64,000 nucleotides of DNA from Heterobilharzia americana. Taxonomy: Eukaryota > Platyhelminthes > Trematoda > Strigeidida > Schistosomatidae. Position 1 is the stretch's first letter; every line of letters begins with the position of its first letter. Below, one piece after another: positions 54,728 through 64,000 of the stretch. The notes under the pieces were generated by a model. That model saw nothing but the letters and a program-made list of their open reading frames with translations. It was not told where the DNA came from and searched no databases. The DNA is taken from assembly GCA_944470555.2 (NCBI GenBank), contig OX104130.1, positions 53,415,491 through 53,479,490 on the forward strand, written 5' to 3'. A program made the position numbers and the translations under genes.

Positions 54728-55915
54728 TATTATTTGTCCTTTGGGTTACTAGTGGAACATAGGGCATTCAGTAACACATCACCATCTCACTCTCTCCTCT
54801 ACACTCTTCTCTTTCACACTGGCTCCATCACCCCACACAACCTTTCATTTATTCCTCACACAATCTCCTCCATATCAACCTCACCTCAGACAACCAACTC
54901 ATCGTCTCCCAATTAGTTTCCACTCAATGGCCTGACCTCACTCAACTCACCTCACCTCACCTCATTTGGCCTGATGCATGATGTCCCCAAATCCTCTTCC
55001 TTCTCAGTGTATGTCAAATATAATTCAATATAATCCATCTCAACTTTCTTCTTCCCATATTTGTTGGGTGATAGCTACTTGGTTGGCTCGTTGTTAGCCA
55101 CCGGCCAGCTAGCCAGCTGGCCAGTTAGCCAGCCAGTCAGCCAGCCAGACTTCCTTCTTGCTTATTCTTATTACTGTCACCATCCATCTGATCCTCAGTG
55201 TTGAGTGAGTGAGTGGTTGAGTGAGTGGTTGAGTGAGTGAGTGAGTGAGTGTAAGAGGAAGCTGTTGATGATGTATGTGTGAAGTTGGTTGGGGATGCTT
55301 CTCGTAATATGTCAAGTCTCTCAACCATGACGTGGAAGTACTGACTGACTTGACTGACATTCGTGTTGAGAATCCGGATGTTGTTGCTGAGTGCAGTGCA
55401 GTGCAGTGGAGTAGAGTGCAGAAGATCTGCACACTGATTTCAGATGATTGAGGGAAGGCTGGTCTTACTTACTGTTCCGATCCTGACTTTGACATCCTCA
55501 TCTGTGCAACCGTCACCACCACCACCACCGTCACCACCGCCACCTGTAGTTGAAACAATGCTGCCCTACCTAGGTGGGTGAAAGAGACAAATTCCTTCAC
55601 ATTTCCCCGTTGATGGTCATTGAGGCTCGTTATTGTTGTCGCTGTTGTTGTTGTTGTTATTGTTTTTGTTGTTGGGTATCTTCATCACCTCTATCTTCTC
55701 TAAGTTGATTTGAAGGAAGTCCCGTCTTCCTTCACTGCCTCTCCTAGCCTCGCCTCGCCTCGCCTCTTCTGCCAACTTCATGCTTTTCGCTTGTAGATCT
55801 TCCAGTCTGTGCGACAACATATATTACACATAAATGACAATGAGCGAAATCCAAATCTTCTGGGGTCTTTTCATCGATTAAACAGCATTTACCCATCTTA
55901 TCGCTCTTCACAGTT
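54728..55915 (-). mobile_element. RTE-F: 5'-truncated RTE LINE
   Basis: 3' end at left with TTATTATTATTTGTCC, C-terminal domain 54850-55100, GGCT-rich site at 55100-55150, (GTGA)n about 8 units at 55200-55250, RT box-C region near 55845 where sequence reads LDFAHCHLCVI. Closely related to RTE-C and RTE-E. Not coding. Confidence 0.87.
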
Positions 55916-57139
55916 TTTGATATGATCATGAGGAATGAATTTTGCTCTAAACATCATTCGATTAATTATACTGTATCACTGTGTGCTGTATCAAATAAAC
56001 AATCTTGTATGTAATTATACTTTACCGCATTGCCCAGATTTTTCTCTGACATTAACCTTTGAACTTGTTCAAAACTTGTAGGTATACTTAAAGCGTTTAT
56101 TAGGTGGTTTTCTACTTCCGAGTTACTCGCTTTTTAAAAAAAACTCAGTTTCCTAGTGCGAACATGTCAGAAGTTTCTGAAATATGGGCTTGAAAATAAC
56201 TGTTTAATCTTGCCGTTTAGTGCTTTTGATATCAAATTATCTGTTGACATGGAGGGAAATTAGAAAAGAACAGGAACGATGATAATATGCGTAGACGAAA
56301 AGTGAGGGAAAAGATATTCTGTGTGTATGTTTGTTTGCATGCCACAGGAGAGAACAAAAGGTCAATTAAGGTTACGTACTCTATATTGTTAAACTGTTTC
56401 TTTGGGATACCACAGTGACCAAGTTTCACTCTCACATTAAGGTTACACACCATTTCAATATGGTGTCACATTTGATTTCGTAATCGTTTATACTCTGACT
56501 TGCTTTCATATTCTTATTATTAGTAATATTAGCATTGATATTATTATTATCGTTATTAATGTGGTAGAACTAAACTGCCGATAGCCAATCACGTTACAGG
56601 GCTGCCTGGGTAAATCTTGAGCTACCAAAAATATTCTCCACTGAATATATTTCATCAAATTTTTCCCTTGTAGTTTGGTTCAATCTTTTAAATGTCTTCT
56701 AAACACGTCATATACTCTGGCACTTTTTAAAAATGTTTACAAACTTTCATTTCTCAGACTAAGAACAAAATAAAGCAAAAACGTTCTGCCAGTTGGAAAT
56801 GGATTTGTAAATGTTTAAAAATACACCATATTACTATTCTTAGGATACATGTACGGGATTATGAATTTCTGTGCAGCCTGACTGAACTGCTACCATCAAA
56901 ATTACACTCGATTTTGTGTTAATTTCCTATTCGAGACCAGATGCTAATGTAACACCAGCTGCCTGTTTCACATTTATACCTGAAATACTGTTATTATTAA
57001 CGCTATGTAGACGTAATAATTATTCCTTTTAAAAATATCGTGCAGAAAGTGCATTTTTTGAAATACTGTTTTGTTAAAATTCCCTACTGTATCATACATG
57101 TTGTTTGGATTAAAGCGATTATTATTATTATTATTTTAG
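55916..57139. other. Unassigned AT-rich sequence
   Basis: 1.2 kb with no recognised element or gene. Short ATT runs lie at 56513-56560 and 57120-57137. Confidence 0.4.
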
Positions 57140-57430
57140 AAGTAGTATTCATTATGGACTGACATCAGTTGGGGAACCATTGGAAATCTGGGAACACTGG
57201 ATAGCTGTTTCATCCTACTGTGGGACTCCTCACCAGTACGTAACCAAGACCCGGTTGGGGTCGAACTCAGGACCTTCAGGTTTCACGGCGAACACATTAA
57301 CCATTCAGCCACTGAATCGGTTTTCAGTGGTTCACAATTTCCAACTTCTGTCAATTCACGACATAGCGCGACTGTCACACCCAAGGTCTTCAGTTAGCAT
57401 CCACTTCACTTCTGACTGGTTGACCCACAG
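57140..57430 (-). repeat. SINE-3, minus copy of an inverted pair
   Basis: 3' end, ribozyme (57193-57240: GTGAGGA, intact GAAA, ATC triplet), B-box complement GGGGTCGAACTC, A box and most of the head. Confidence 0.82.
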
Positions 57431-57479
57431 GTCAAGTAGTATTCTAAATTAAAAATCCCCATACATCTCAAAAATATGT

Positions 57480-57823
57480 TACTCTATAGTGCTCATTAGT
57501 GACTTGCTTCCAGATGGATATCACGAAGCTTTAATGAGAAGTAGTGACCTGTGGGGTCAACCAGTCGGAAGTGAAGCAAATCTCAAAAAATATGTGAACC
57601 ACTGGACACCGATTCAGTGGCTGAATGGTTAATGTGTTCGCCGTGAAACCTGAAGGTCCTGAGTTCGACCCGTAGCCGGGTCTTGGGTGCGTACTGGTGA
57701 GGAGTCCCATATTAGGATGAAACAGCTATCCAGTGCTCCCAGATTTTCAACGGTTCCCTAACTGATGTCAGTCCATGATGAATACTACTTCTAAATTAAA
57801 AATCCCCATTCATCTCAAAAATA

Positions 57824-57825
<2 letters not shown>
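57480..57825 (+). repeat. SINE-3, plus copy of an inverted pair
   Basis: From TCTATAGTGCTCATTAGTG to ATACTACTTCTAAATTAAAA. The ribozyme (57689-57736) shares GTGAGGA, GGATGAAACAGC and ATC with its partner and with 47979. This marks a subfamily whose core had already mutated before it spread. Confidence 0.84.
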
Positions 57826-57863
<38 letters not shown>

Positions 57864-57864
57864 T
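57826..57864. repeat. (ATT)n microsatellite
   Basis: Thirteen units between SINE-3 and the Merlin remnant. Confidence 0.93.
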
Positions 57865-57866
57865 AA

Positions 57867-58493
57867 GTAGACGCCGACCAATCAGAATCGAAAGTATGAA
57901 GGACAACGTAGTTGTTAGACTAAACGGTACTTTATTTACCATTTATAAATTTGTTTTACATGAGAAATAAGGATATCTAGATTTGCAATATGCTTATCAT
58001 CGTTGAAACCACACCAATGTCTGTTTTGCCACTCATCCATATGCGACTGTGTCATTTCCTCTTGTGATCCCCTCAGAGATCTTTAGCACTTTCTAAGACT
58101 ACTCCACATATCTTCAAAATTGTTTATGTGCGCTCTAGATGTTCGATGAACAAAGTGTTTCTTGTGAACTGTCACTTGATGACACACACGTATATGACTT
58201 CCGAGCATCTGTGCATTTCGTGGTACCGAATGCCACGGATTTTTCGCTTAATTGCTAGAATAGACTTTTCTGATCTATCCTTTATTCGCTCAAAATGTTC
58301 TTTCCTCGTCTTTCTGTTATGTATACCAGGATAAGACTTATGTATATGAATTAGCCAGACCTATTTAAGTCGTCTTCCTAGGTTACATATACGTCTCTTA
58401 AAGAGACGTATTTCACATCTTACCTACAGCGTAATCTTCGTCATGATTTATCAAGTCTATGAAGCATAGACAACACAATAAATGGGCGTCTAC
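57867..58493 (-). mobile_element. Merlin-like DNA transposon remnant
   Basis: A 627-bp unit bounded by short inverted repeats GTAGACGCC (57867) and GGGCGTCTAC (58484), enclosing transposase remains on the minus strand. The expected 8-bp target duplication is not visible, and the length is about half that of an autonomous Merlin, so the 5' part of the gene is missing. Confidence 0.72.
57936..58330 (-). pseudogene. Merlin/IS1016-type transposase, C-terminal part
   Basis: Minus-strand translation ends VTVHKKHFVHRTSRAHINNF, EDMWSSLRKC, stop, RSLRGSQEEMTQSHMDEWQN, RHWCGFNDDKHIANLDIL. This is the typical (VNHS..FVD...G.HTN.IE..W...K) plus (RG....L..HLDEF.WR.RH) end of IS1016-like DDE transposases; the E of HxNxxE is present. 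Upstream in another frame, IKDRSEKSILAIKRKI matches the DRS..TL...I block. One internal stop and one shift. Confidence 0.75.
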
Positions 58494-58599
58494 AACTCCA
58501 ATGGTTGTCCCCAAGGTTTCTCCTCACTAAAGTTTACTCCTATCATTACTGTTCTTTCCTTAACTATTTAAGTGAAGGAGAATATAGCTATTTACTTGA

Positions 58600-58745
58600 T
58601 TACGGTTACCAGAGGAATCCAGGAAGCGCGTTTCGCCCTATTTGGGACTTGTCAGCTGGATGTGTCTGCATCCAGTGTCCGCATTGAGACTCGAACCTCG
58701 TACCCACTGCTTCAAATCCCAAAGCGTTATCCACATGGTCCACTG
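58600..58745 (-). repeat. SINE-1, minus copy of an inverted pair
   Basis: Post-cleavage segment, ribozyme, then tRNA-like part with B-box complement GAGACTCGAACCTCG. Confidence 0.82.
58614..58665 (-). ncRNA. Hammerhead ribozyme, SINE-1 type
   Basis: Minus strand: CATCCAG, CTGACAA (G8 changed to A), GTCCC/AGGGC stem II, GAAA, ACGCGCTT, C, CTGGATTCC. Stems I and II are excellent; one core change and a lost GTC (TTC). Confidence 0.82.
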
Positions 58746-58754
58746 AAGTAAATG

Positions 58755-59085
58755 ATAGTTATAACTAATATCCGTTGTACAAGATATGGGTATTGTGCCT
58801 CAGTGGCCTACTGGATAACGCTTTGGAGTTTGAAGCAATGGGTACGAGGTTCATGTCTCAGTAGGAATAATATCATTTCGCACTGGTGTATAAGTACATC
58901 CGGTTGATGAGTTTCAAATAACGGGAAACGTGCTTTCCGGATTCCTCTGCTAGCCACAACCAAGTAAATTATCATAATAAATATTTAGGCAATATCGAAG
59001 TATTCTCATGGGAACCCTATGTTAACAGAGGTGGAACAATTCGATCCAGTATAACAAAGGAGAATTACAAGTGTATCAATAAATA
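58755..59085 (+). repeat. SINE-1, plus copy of an inverted pair
   Basis: Whole monomer: ATCCGTTGTACAAGATATGG, A box GTGGCCTACTGG, relic B box GGTTCATGTCTC, ribozyme 58894-58943 (TTGATGA, GGAAACGTGC), and tail to ACAAAGGAGAATTACAAGTG. It gives the family unit length, about 330 bp. Confidence 0.85.
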
Positions 59086-59582
59086 ATTATGAAGAATATA
59101 ACATACAAATGTATTATGTAAAGCTGATCACGTGACGTGGTTGTTGCTCATCTTACGAATTAAATGCCAGCAAAAATGTATTTATATTTGAGATTTTTTC
59201 ATCTCATTATTCAACTGACCAAATAATCCACTTTGTTTTCATAAAGAATTCAACTTTTGCACTTTTCCCAAAATAAAACAAAAAACAAATAAACAAACAA
59301 AAAACAGATAGATAATTTAGGTCATTGGTTTATGATGGCTAGAAAACATTAAATAGTGTTATTCAAGTTAAAAATTTACCATTTCTGATTATTTTAACCG
59401 AATGAACTACACACACATGTCGATAAATCAACTCCATATGTTGTCTTCGATTGTATCTTTGTATACTAAAACGGATAAATCGATTTGTCTCAGAGAATCA
59501 AGAAGTAAGAACTTAGGAGAAAGTATTCTCTACTTTGTAGTTTGATAGGTAACGGTCTAATTTTTGAAGTGATGGTTAATGA
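59086..59582. other. Unassigned AT-rich sequence
   Basis: No recognised feature; A-rich run near 59274-59310. Confidence 0.4.
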
Positions 59583-59728
59583 TAAAGTGACTTTGAAGTT
59601 TACTCTTGCAATTGTAGAAATAACCAAACAGGTTGAAATATTCTTCCTGGGAGAGTAGTTTTTCATTAATAGAGAAATAAACTTGGTTGTCCTAACAGTT
59701 GCTGGGGTGTTCTTTAGAGTTGACCGCA
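59583..59728. repeat. Inverted-repeat (MITE-like) element
   Basis: Diverged copy with GTAGAAATAACCAAACAGG left and CTAACAGTTGCTGGGGTG right. Confidence 0.65.
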
Positions 59729-59765
59729 ATTAGTAGCAGATAAATTCACTTAAGATAACTAAAAT

Positions 59766-59895
59766 AAAGGCGATTTTAAAGGCTACCTCAGCAACTGCTG
59801 AGATAACCAATCAGGTTACGGCATTCCGGCTATAATGGGAAAGGTAATTGGTGATCATCACAGTTACTAGGGTGGTATTTAAAGTCGTCCTAAAA
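59766..59895. repeat. Inverted-repeat (MITE-like) element, well preserved
   Basis: AAGGCGATTTTAAAGGCTACC and TCAGCAACTGCTGAGATAACC at left; GTTACTAGGGTGG and TATTTAAAGTCGTCC at right. Outer TTTAAA...CGACTTTAAA ends are complementary. Confidence 0.78.
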
Positions 59896-59939
59896 TAGGA
59901 TAGAAGGTGAGAACTGCATTCTAATATTAGAAATTTAGA

Positions 59940-60170
59940 GCCTGGTGGACGTGAGGAGAAATACTCAATGATGATACTGGGTGATGGTCACCGTGCATCG
60001 TGAAGTGACGGAAATTGGAAATATAAACCCTTGGACTCCGACCCAGTAGGTCAATGGTCACGTGCTAGCCACGGAAACTGAAGATCCTGGGTTCGGCCTC
60101 TGACAGGGTCACAGGTGGGCATTACTGAGGAATCCCGTACCATGAAACAGCTGTCCAGTGCTGTCCAGAT
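59940..60170 (+). repeat. SINE-3 element, ribozyme with shortened stem II
   Basis: A box near AGTAGGTCAATGGTCACG, B-box relic GGTTCGGCCTC. The ribozyme at 60117-60160 has CTGAGGA, GAAACAGCTGTC and CAGTGC, but stem II has lost the TAGGAC strand. Confidence 0.78.
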
Positions 60171-60214
60171 TTGGATTTGAATGAGAAGTCCTGACTGACT
60201 AGGCAGCCACTGTG

Positions 60215-60413
60215 AATACGATCAAGCGGTAGTAACGAATCACGAATTCACTCGGTGGTCGGGCTAAACCCTTGGTGACTGAATTAAAATAAAAATGTGG
60301 TCAGCAGTCGAACCTCGTGGCTCAGTTGGTTGGGCATCGGGCCGGAAACCCGATGGTGGCTGGTTCCAATCCGGTAGCTGTTCAGATTTTCATCTCGCCT
60401 TCAATCATCAACC
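60215..60413 (+). repeat. SINE-4 (tRNA-like) element
   Basis: Upstream segment CGGTGGTCGGGCTAAACCC, tRNA head TCGTGGCTCAGTTGGTTGG (A box), anticodon-like GGGCCGGAAACCC, B box GGTTCCAATCC, 3' end TCATCAACCAGTATA that merges into the AT tract. Confidence 0.8.
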
Positions 60414-60414
60414 A

Positions 60415-60473
<59 letters not shown>
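60414..60473. repeat. (AT)n microsatellite
   Basis: About 30 AT units; probably grown from the TATA at the SINE-4 3' end. Confidence 0.95.
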
Positions 60474-60475
<2 letters not shown>

Positions 60476-60494
60476 CATTTGAAAATGGTTACAA

Positions 60495-60620
60495 TATAAG
60501 ACTATATACTAACACTTTGTCTTATCCGAACTCATCAGCAAGACATGCGTGCAGCAATAACTACCAATCAGTCTTGGGGTTATGCACACACTATGTACTA
60601 CAATGGTGTCAGAGGCATGT
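60495..60620 (-). repeat. SINE-2-like hammerhead relic
   Basis: Minus strand near 60512-60555: GTCTTG, CTGATGA, GTTCGGATAAGAC, AAAG. The 5' core is perfect; GAAA is lost. Confidence 0.55.
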
Positions 60621-61199
60621 AGAGTAGTTTTTAGGTACACTAAAGTCATGATTGCTTGATTGTTCAGAATGAACATATCATTGCTTCACTAGACGACCTT
60701 CGCTGTATTAATGTGAAGAGTTAATGATCAATCAAAGTTTATGATTAACCAGTGACAACTAAATGTGACTCAGTTACATAGTTTCAATCTGATCTACTGG
60801 AAAAATCAAGACTTTCAGACTGTGAGTTGTTATGACCTTGATATCAATAACATAAGCAGAAAAACCAGAACAGTATGTACAACTAACTTGATGAGTAGCT
60901 GCGTTGGCACGTGAAACAGATGTATTACAGAACTTGAATATGACAGCTTATGAAAACTGACTGCTAGGGAAAAGTTCTTAAACTGAATAAATGTCAGAAG
61001 AATGAAGTGGTCAGAACACCGTAATTTTTAATGAAATAAAACACCTGCTTGTATTCAAGGGAGATGGTAGGATACCAACCAATGGCCTTCTGATTTCCAA
61101 ACAGGCATCCTAACGATTATGTTATGAGAACGATAAGCTAAATAACTCACTGTCATTTAACCCACCTATTCTATTTGGAAATTTAGTTTTTCATGCGAT
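60621..61199. other. Unassigned sequence
   Basis: No recognised feature. Confidence 0.35.
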
Positions 61200-61254
61200 A
61201 AACAAATCTAATTGCTTAAATCAGTAGTTACTAGAATGATCTTTAAAGTCACTT
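61200..61254. repeat. Half of an inverted-repeat element
   Basis: ATCAGTAGTTACTAGAATGATC and TTTAAAGTCACTT match the right arm only. Confidence 0.55.
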
Positions 61255-61434
61255 ATGTTTTGACCACTTACTTAGTGGAAGTAGAAAAACTTGATTATTT
61301 ACCAGATATCCAGTGAACCAGCCTGTTAAATCTTCTTACTAATTTCATATCAAAGTGAACTAAAATTTGGGGATAGGGTATGGCGGGGACGACTGGTTCT
61401 AAGTTCACCTATCTGAAACATCTTTTTTTGGTCT

Positions 61435-61630
61435 ACTTGGTGGTTAATAGTGGGATCCAAGATGCACGTTTCCTCCTATTTGGGACTCATCACTTGAATG
61501 TACCTGTAAACCGGTGAGTGATGTTGTTCTCAATTAGACTGGAACCCAGTACCTATCACTTCAAACGCCAGAGGGTTATCCATCAGGCCAGTTCGGCATG
61601 ACAACTATCACTTGTGCAACGGGTATCAGT
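61435..61630 (-). repeat. SINE-1, minus copy of an inverted pair
   Basis: The ribozyme at 61452-61502 has GTGATGA, GTCCC/AGGAG, intact GAAA and stem I CATTCAAG/CTTGGAT. tRNA-like part with B-box complement GACTGGAACCCAG follows. Confidence 0.78.
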
Positions 61631-61664
61631 TGTTGTTTATTGACACTTGTAATTTCCTTTGGTA

Positions 61665-61800
61665 TATTGTACAAGTAGACAACAAAATAATGAATATTCG
61701 GGCATTATATAGTGGGTTCTATGTTAGAGCCCATCTGTCAACAGAGTTCGAGGGATTTGACTCAATATAGTGACGGTAAATTACAAGTATCAGTGAACAG
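61665..61800 (+). repeat. SINE-1 monomer tail, plus strand
   Basis: AATGAATATTCGGGCATTAT, GAGCCCATCTGTCAACAGAG and TGACGGTAAATTACAAGTATC match the tail at 35070-35150 and 58990-59075. Confidence 0.72.
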
Positions 61801-62294
61801 TATATGGAACATCTCTGTGTTAGCTGAGTGGCCTTCATCTTTACAACTAAATTGTGACAGACTGATTTGACTACCTCAGTATCAAAGTTGGTGAACTAAA
61901 AATTACTAAACAACACTTGCTTCATGTATAGAAGTGTCTAGAATATTTTCCTTTACTTTCAAGATAGGAGTTTGATGGCAATAATTAGAAATACACTCCA
62001 TGAATACTCTGTAAGAGTTATAGACCTGGATGTAACAACTATTCAGCAGTTCCCTTATTGTTTAATATCGATTTATGATTGAATTTACATTGATATATAC
62101 AATACAGAAAATGTATATGCATAGATCGCCTTTTCTTTTCTTGATAAACGAGTTCAACATATTTTGTTGATAGCTTTTAGTCAAGTTCGATCAAGTAGGA
62201 GGAAGTGACTGAGGAGCTATGGTGGTGATAAAACAACAATCCGTGTGTCATTTTGAGTACGACAGTTTGGCAAAATACTCAATGACTGAAATGC
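61801..62294. other. Unassigned sequence
   Basis: No recognised feature. Confidence 0.35.
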
Positions 62295-62430
62295 CATCGA
62301 AAACTGTTTAATTAAAATGGTGGTTTGCTGGCTTTGATCACAAATGGACATCAGTTAGAGAACCGTTGAAAATTTGTAAACGTTGGACAGAAGTTATGTC
62401 CAGAATGGGACACCTCTACAGGTCATACGA
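62295..62430 (-). repeat. SINE-3 fragment, decayed
   Basis: Minus strand with TGTCCCATTCTGGACATAAC and TTCTGTCCAACG; the core is lost. Confidence 0.6.
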
Positions 62431-62439
62431 TCAATTATT

Positions 62440-63217
62440 ATTACTATTTGTCCTTTGAGTTTCTAGTGGAACATAGGGCTTCAGTAGCACGTCTCCATTT
62501 CACTCTCTTTTCTACAGTCTTCTCTTTATCCTGGCTCCACCGTTCCACACAACCTTTCATTTCTTCCTCACATGATCTCCTCCATGTCACCCTCACCTCA
62601 GACAACCAACTCCTCGTTTCCCAATCAGTTTCCACTCAATGGTCTAGCCTGACCTGGCGTGTGATGTCCCCGCCCCCTCGAATGGTCTTCTCAGAGTATG
62701 TCAAATATAATCCAATATAATCCATCTCCCCTTTCTTCTTCTCCATATTTGTTGGGTGATGGGTTGTTGGTTGGCTCGTCAGCCAGATAGCCTGTTCTGG
62801 TCGTAAGTTTTAATTCAGAGCATTTTTAGTCTCTCCAGGATGGTGTGGCTTGATATTATGCTTGATGTGGACAGGAGCATGATCCTGTGGCAGTTCTTTC
62901 GAAGACTTAGGTCTCCCTTCTTTAGTAGTTTGACAAGGTAGCCCTTCTTCCAATCAATCGGGAGGTACCTTTTCTTCCTTCCAAACCTTGTAAAATAGTG
63001 GTGTCAGCATGTCCACTGCTGATGTCTCTGAGTCTGTTCTCAGTGCTTCTGGAGGGACTTCATCTGGTCCTGCTGCTTTCCCGGATCTCAGTAACTTTAT
63101 GGCGTTCAGGACTTGATTTGTGCTTTTGTCGAAGTATTTGCATTCACTGATAGTTCTGTGGCTGGGTTGATGGTGATATTTGTGGACGAGTTGCAGGTGG
63201 TGGTGGTGGTCTTTTCA
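62440..63217 (-). mobile_element. RTE-H: internally deleted RTE LINE fragment
   Basis: The 3' end and C-terminal domain (62448-62775) are fused, at a GTCAGCCAGATAGCC junction near 62783, to the RT N-terminal part on the complement (AAGPDEVPPEALRTD at 63020-63080, CQRIM/KKGDLSLRK near 62900). About 650 bases of RT palm are missing. The junction lies in GGCT repeats that occur at both original sites. Confidence 0.83.
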
Positions 63218-63279
63218 AGATACCTCTGCAGGTCACACTCTCAATAGCAGCAAGAAAATGTGAACCATTAAATTTCGAC

Positions 63280-63470
63280 CTACTGACTGGATGACAACGT
63301 CGTCACCACGAGACCTGGACGTCTTGGGTTCGAACCCGGGTAGGGTTATGAGTGTACACTACTGAGGGATTTGACATTAGGATGAAACCGCTGTTCAGCG
63401 CTCGCAATAGTTGAATATCTTCCCAACTGGTTTCAGTACATGATACGTTTTACCTCGAAATCAAGATTAT
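63280..63470 (+). repeat. SINE-3 element
   Basis: B box GGTTCGAACCC at 63328; the ribozyme at 63353-63401 keeps GAAA and CAGCGC but has CTGAGGG for CTGAGGA and stem III ACCGCTGT. Confidence 0.75.
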
Positions 63471-63923
63471 CTGAGACGGTCTAATTAACAAATGTGTGCA
63501 TAACACAATTTTCTTGTGAAAAGAAAGCGAACCCTGTAGAAATTAGGTGAAAAATAGCAGCAGAAGTACAAGGAATAAATAAACAAATTAATTAACTTTC
63601 AAATGAGGTCATTAAAAGTTGTTTTTTTCGAATTCGGGTTTCATTTACACTGACCTTCAGTTTTTGGTTACTATTGACAACAGAATACATTATGCGGCAG
63701 AATAAACTGTTCGAAAAATTGCTTTCAAAAAAGTTGTAGACCACATCTTTTTGAGGATAATTCTGAGGGATGACTGACAACAGATAGAGAAATAAATATT
63801 GGGCACCAAAAATATTAATAAACTGTTGTAACCAAGCTTGGATTACTTGGGGATGCACACTCGCACGCACACACCAGCCCATACGATTTGAAGTCCAAGA
63901 CATTTGCGTATGAAGATTATTAT
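63471..63923. other. Unassigned sequence
   Basis: A 103-codon minus frame at 63592-63903 shows no domain. Nothing else recognised. Confidence 0.35.
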
Positions 63924-64000
63924 GATTATTATTAGTCCCTTAGGTTCCTAGTGGAACATAGGGATTCAGTAGCACGTCTCCACTCCACTCCTTTCTGTTC
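63924..64000 (-). mobile_element. RTE-I: RTE 3' end (cut by window edge)
   Basis: ATTATTATTAGTCCC tail, then TTAGGTTCCTAGTGGAACAT and CAGTAGCACGTCTCC. The element body continues to the right of the window. Confidence 0.82.

Overview
The window looks like an intergenic or intronic piece of an AT-rich blood-fluke (schistosome) genome. The inference rests on the repeat set: short Pol III elements with hammerhead ribozymes of the type known from schistosome satellite DNA (SMalpha), an RTE-clade LINE with an APE-type endonuclease, Penelope-like elements (PLEs) with GIY-YIG endonuclease remains, a second LINE tail and a Merlin (IS1016-like) transposon remnant. I found no host gene, rRNA or convincing free-standing tRNA gene. 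Almost every long reading frame is a broken mobile-element segment or low-complexity sequence.

Layout. 0-8 kb: the 3' end of an RTE copy, PLE debris, minus-strand RTE-A (1.9-3.2 kb) and short tRNA-like repeats. 8.2-12.1 kb: RTE-B, the longest EN-plus-RT copy, followed by a PLE fragment. 12-22 kb: dense short elements and three PLE pieces (17-19 kb). 23-30 kb: RTE-G, PLE, a second LINE tail (27.8-28.3 kb) and a PLE block that is a near-identical inverted copy of the one at 11-12 kb. 30-35 kb: ribozyme repeats. 35-47 kb: RTE-C (internally deleted), RTE-D (minus) and RTE-E (plus), with large microsatellite expansions inside former coding sequence. 47-64 kb: mostly ribozyme repeats, plus RTE-F, a Merlin remnant at 57.9-58.5 kb, RTE-H and the start of another RTE at the right edge.

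The most interesting content is a system of three diverged short-element families, here called SINE-1 (SMalpha-like), SINE-2 and SINE-3. SINE-1 and SINE-3 clearly join a tRNA-like Pol III promoter to a type I hammerhead; SINE-2 has the hammerhead and only traces of a promoter. Sequence, stems and tails differ, but the architecture is shared: CTGANGA, a 4-5 bp stem II, GAAA, an 8-nt stem III that is self-complementary or nearly so (consensus forms ACGCGCGT, ACCTAGGT, ACAGCTGT), then a GTC cleavage triplet. A minimal stem III that can pair between two molecules suggests cleavage as a dimer. Copies very often lie as inverted pairs, always minus then plus (5' ends facing), and one SINE-3 locus is a head-to-tail tandem with a 407-bp period. 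SINE-4 is tRNA-like but shows no ribozyme. PLEs, which in other work also carry hammerheads, are a plausible source of enzymes. All coordinates of element ends are by eye and should be taken as +/-10 to 30 bases.
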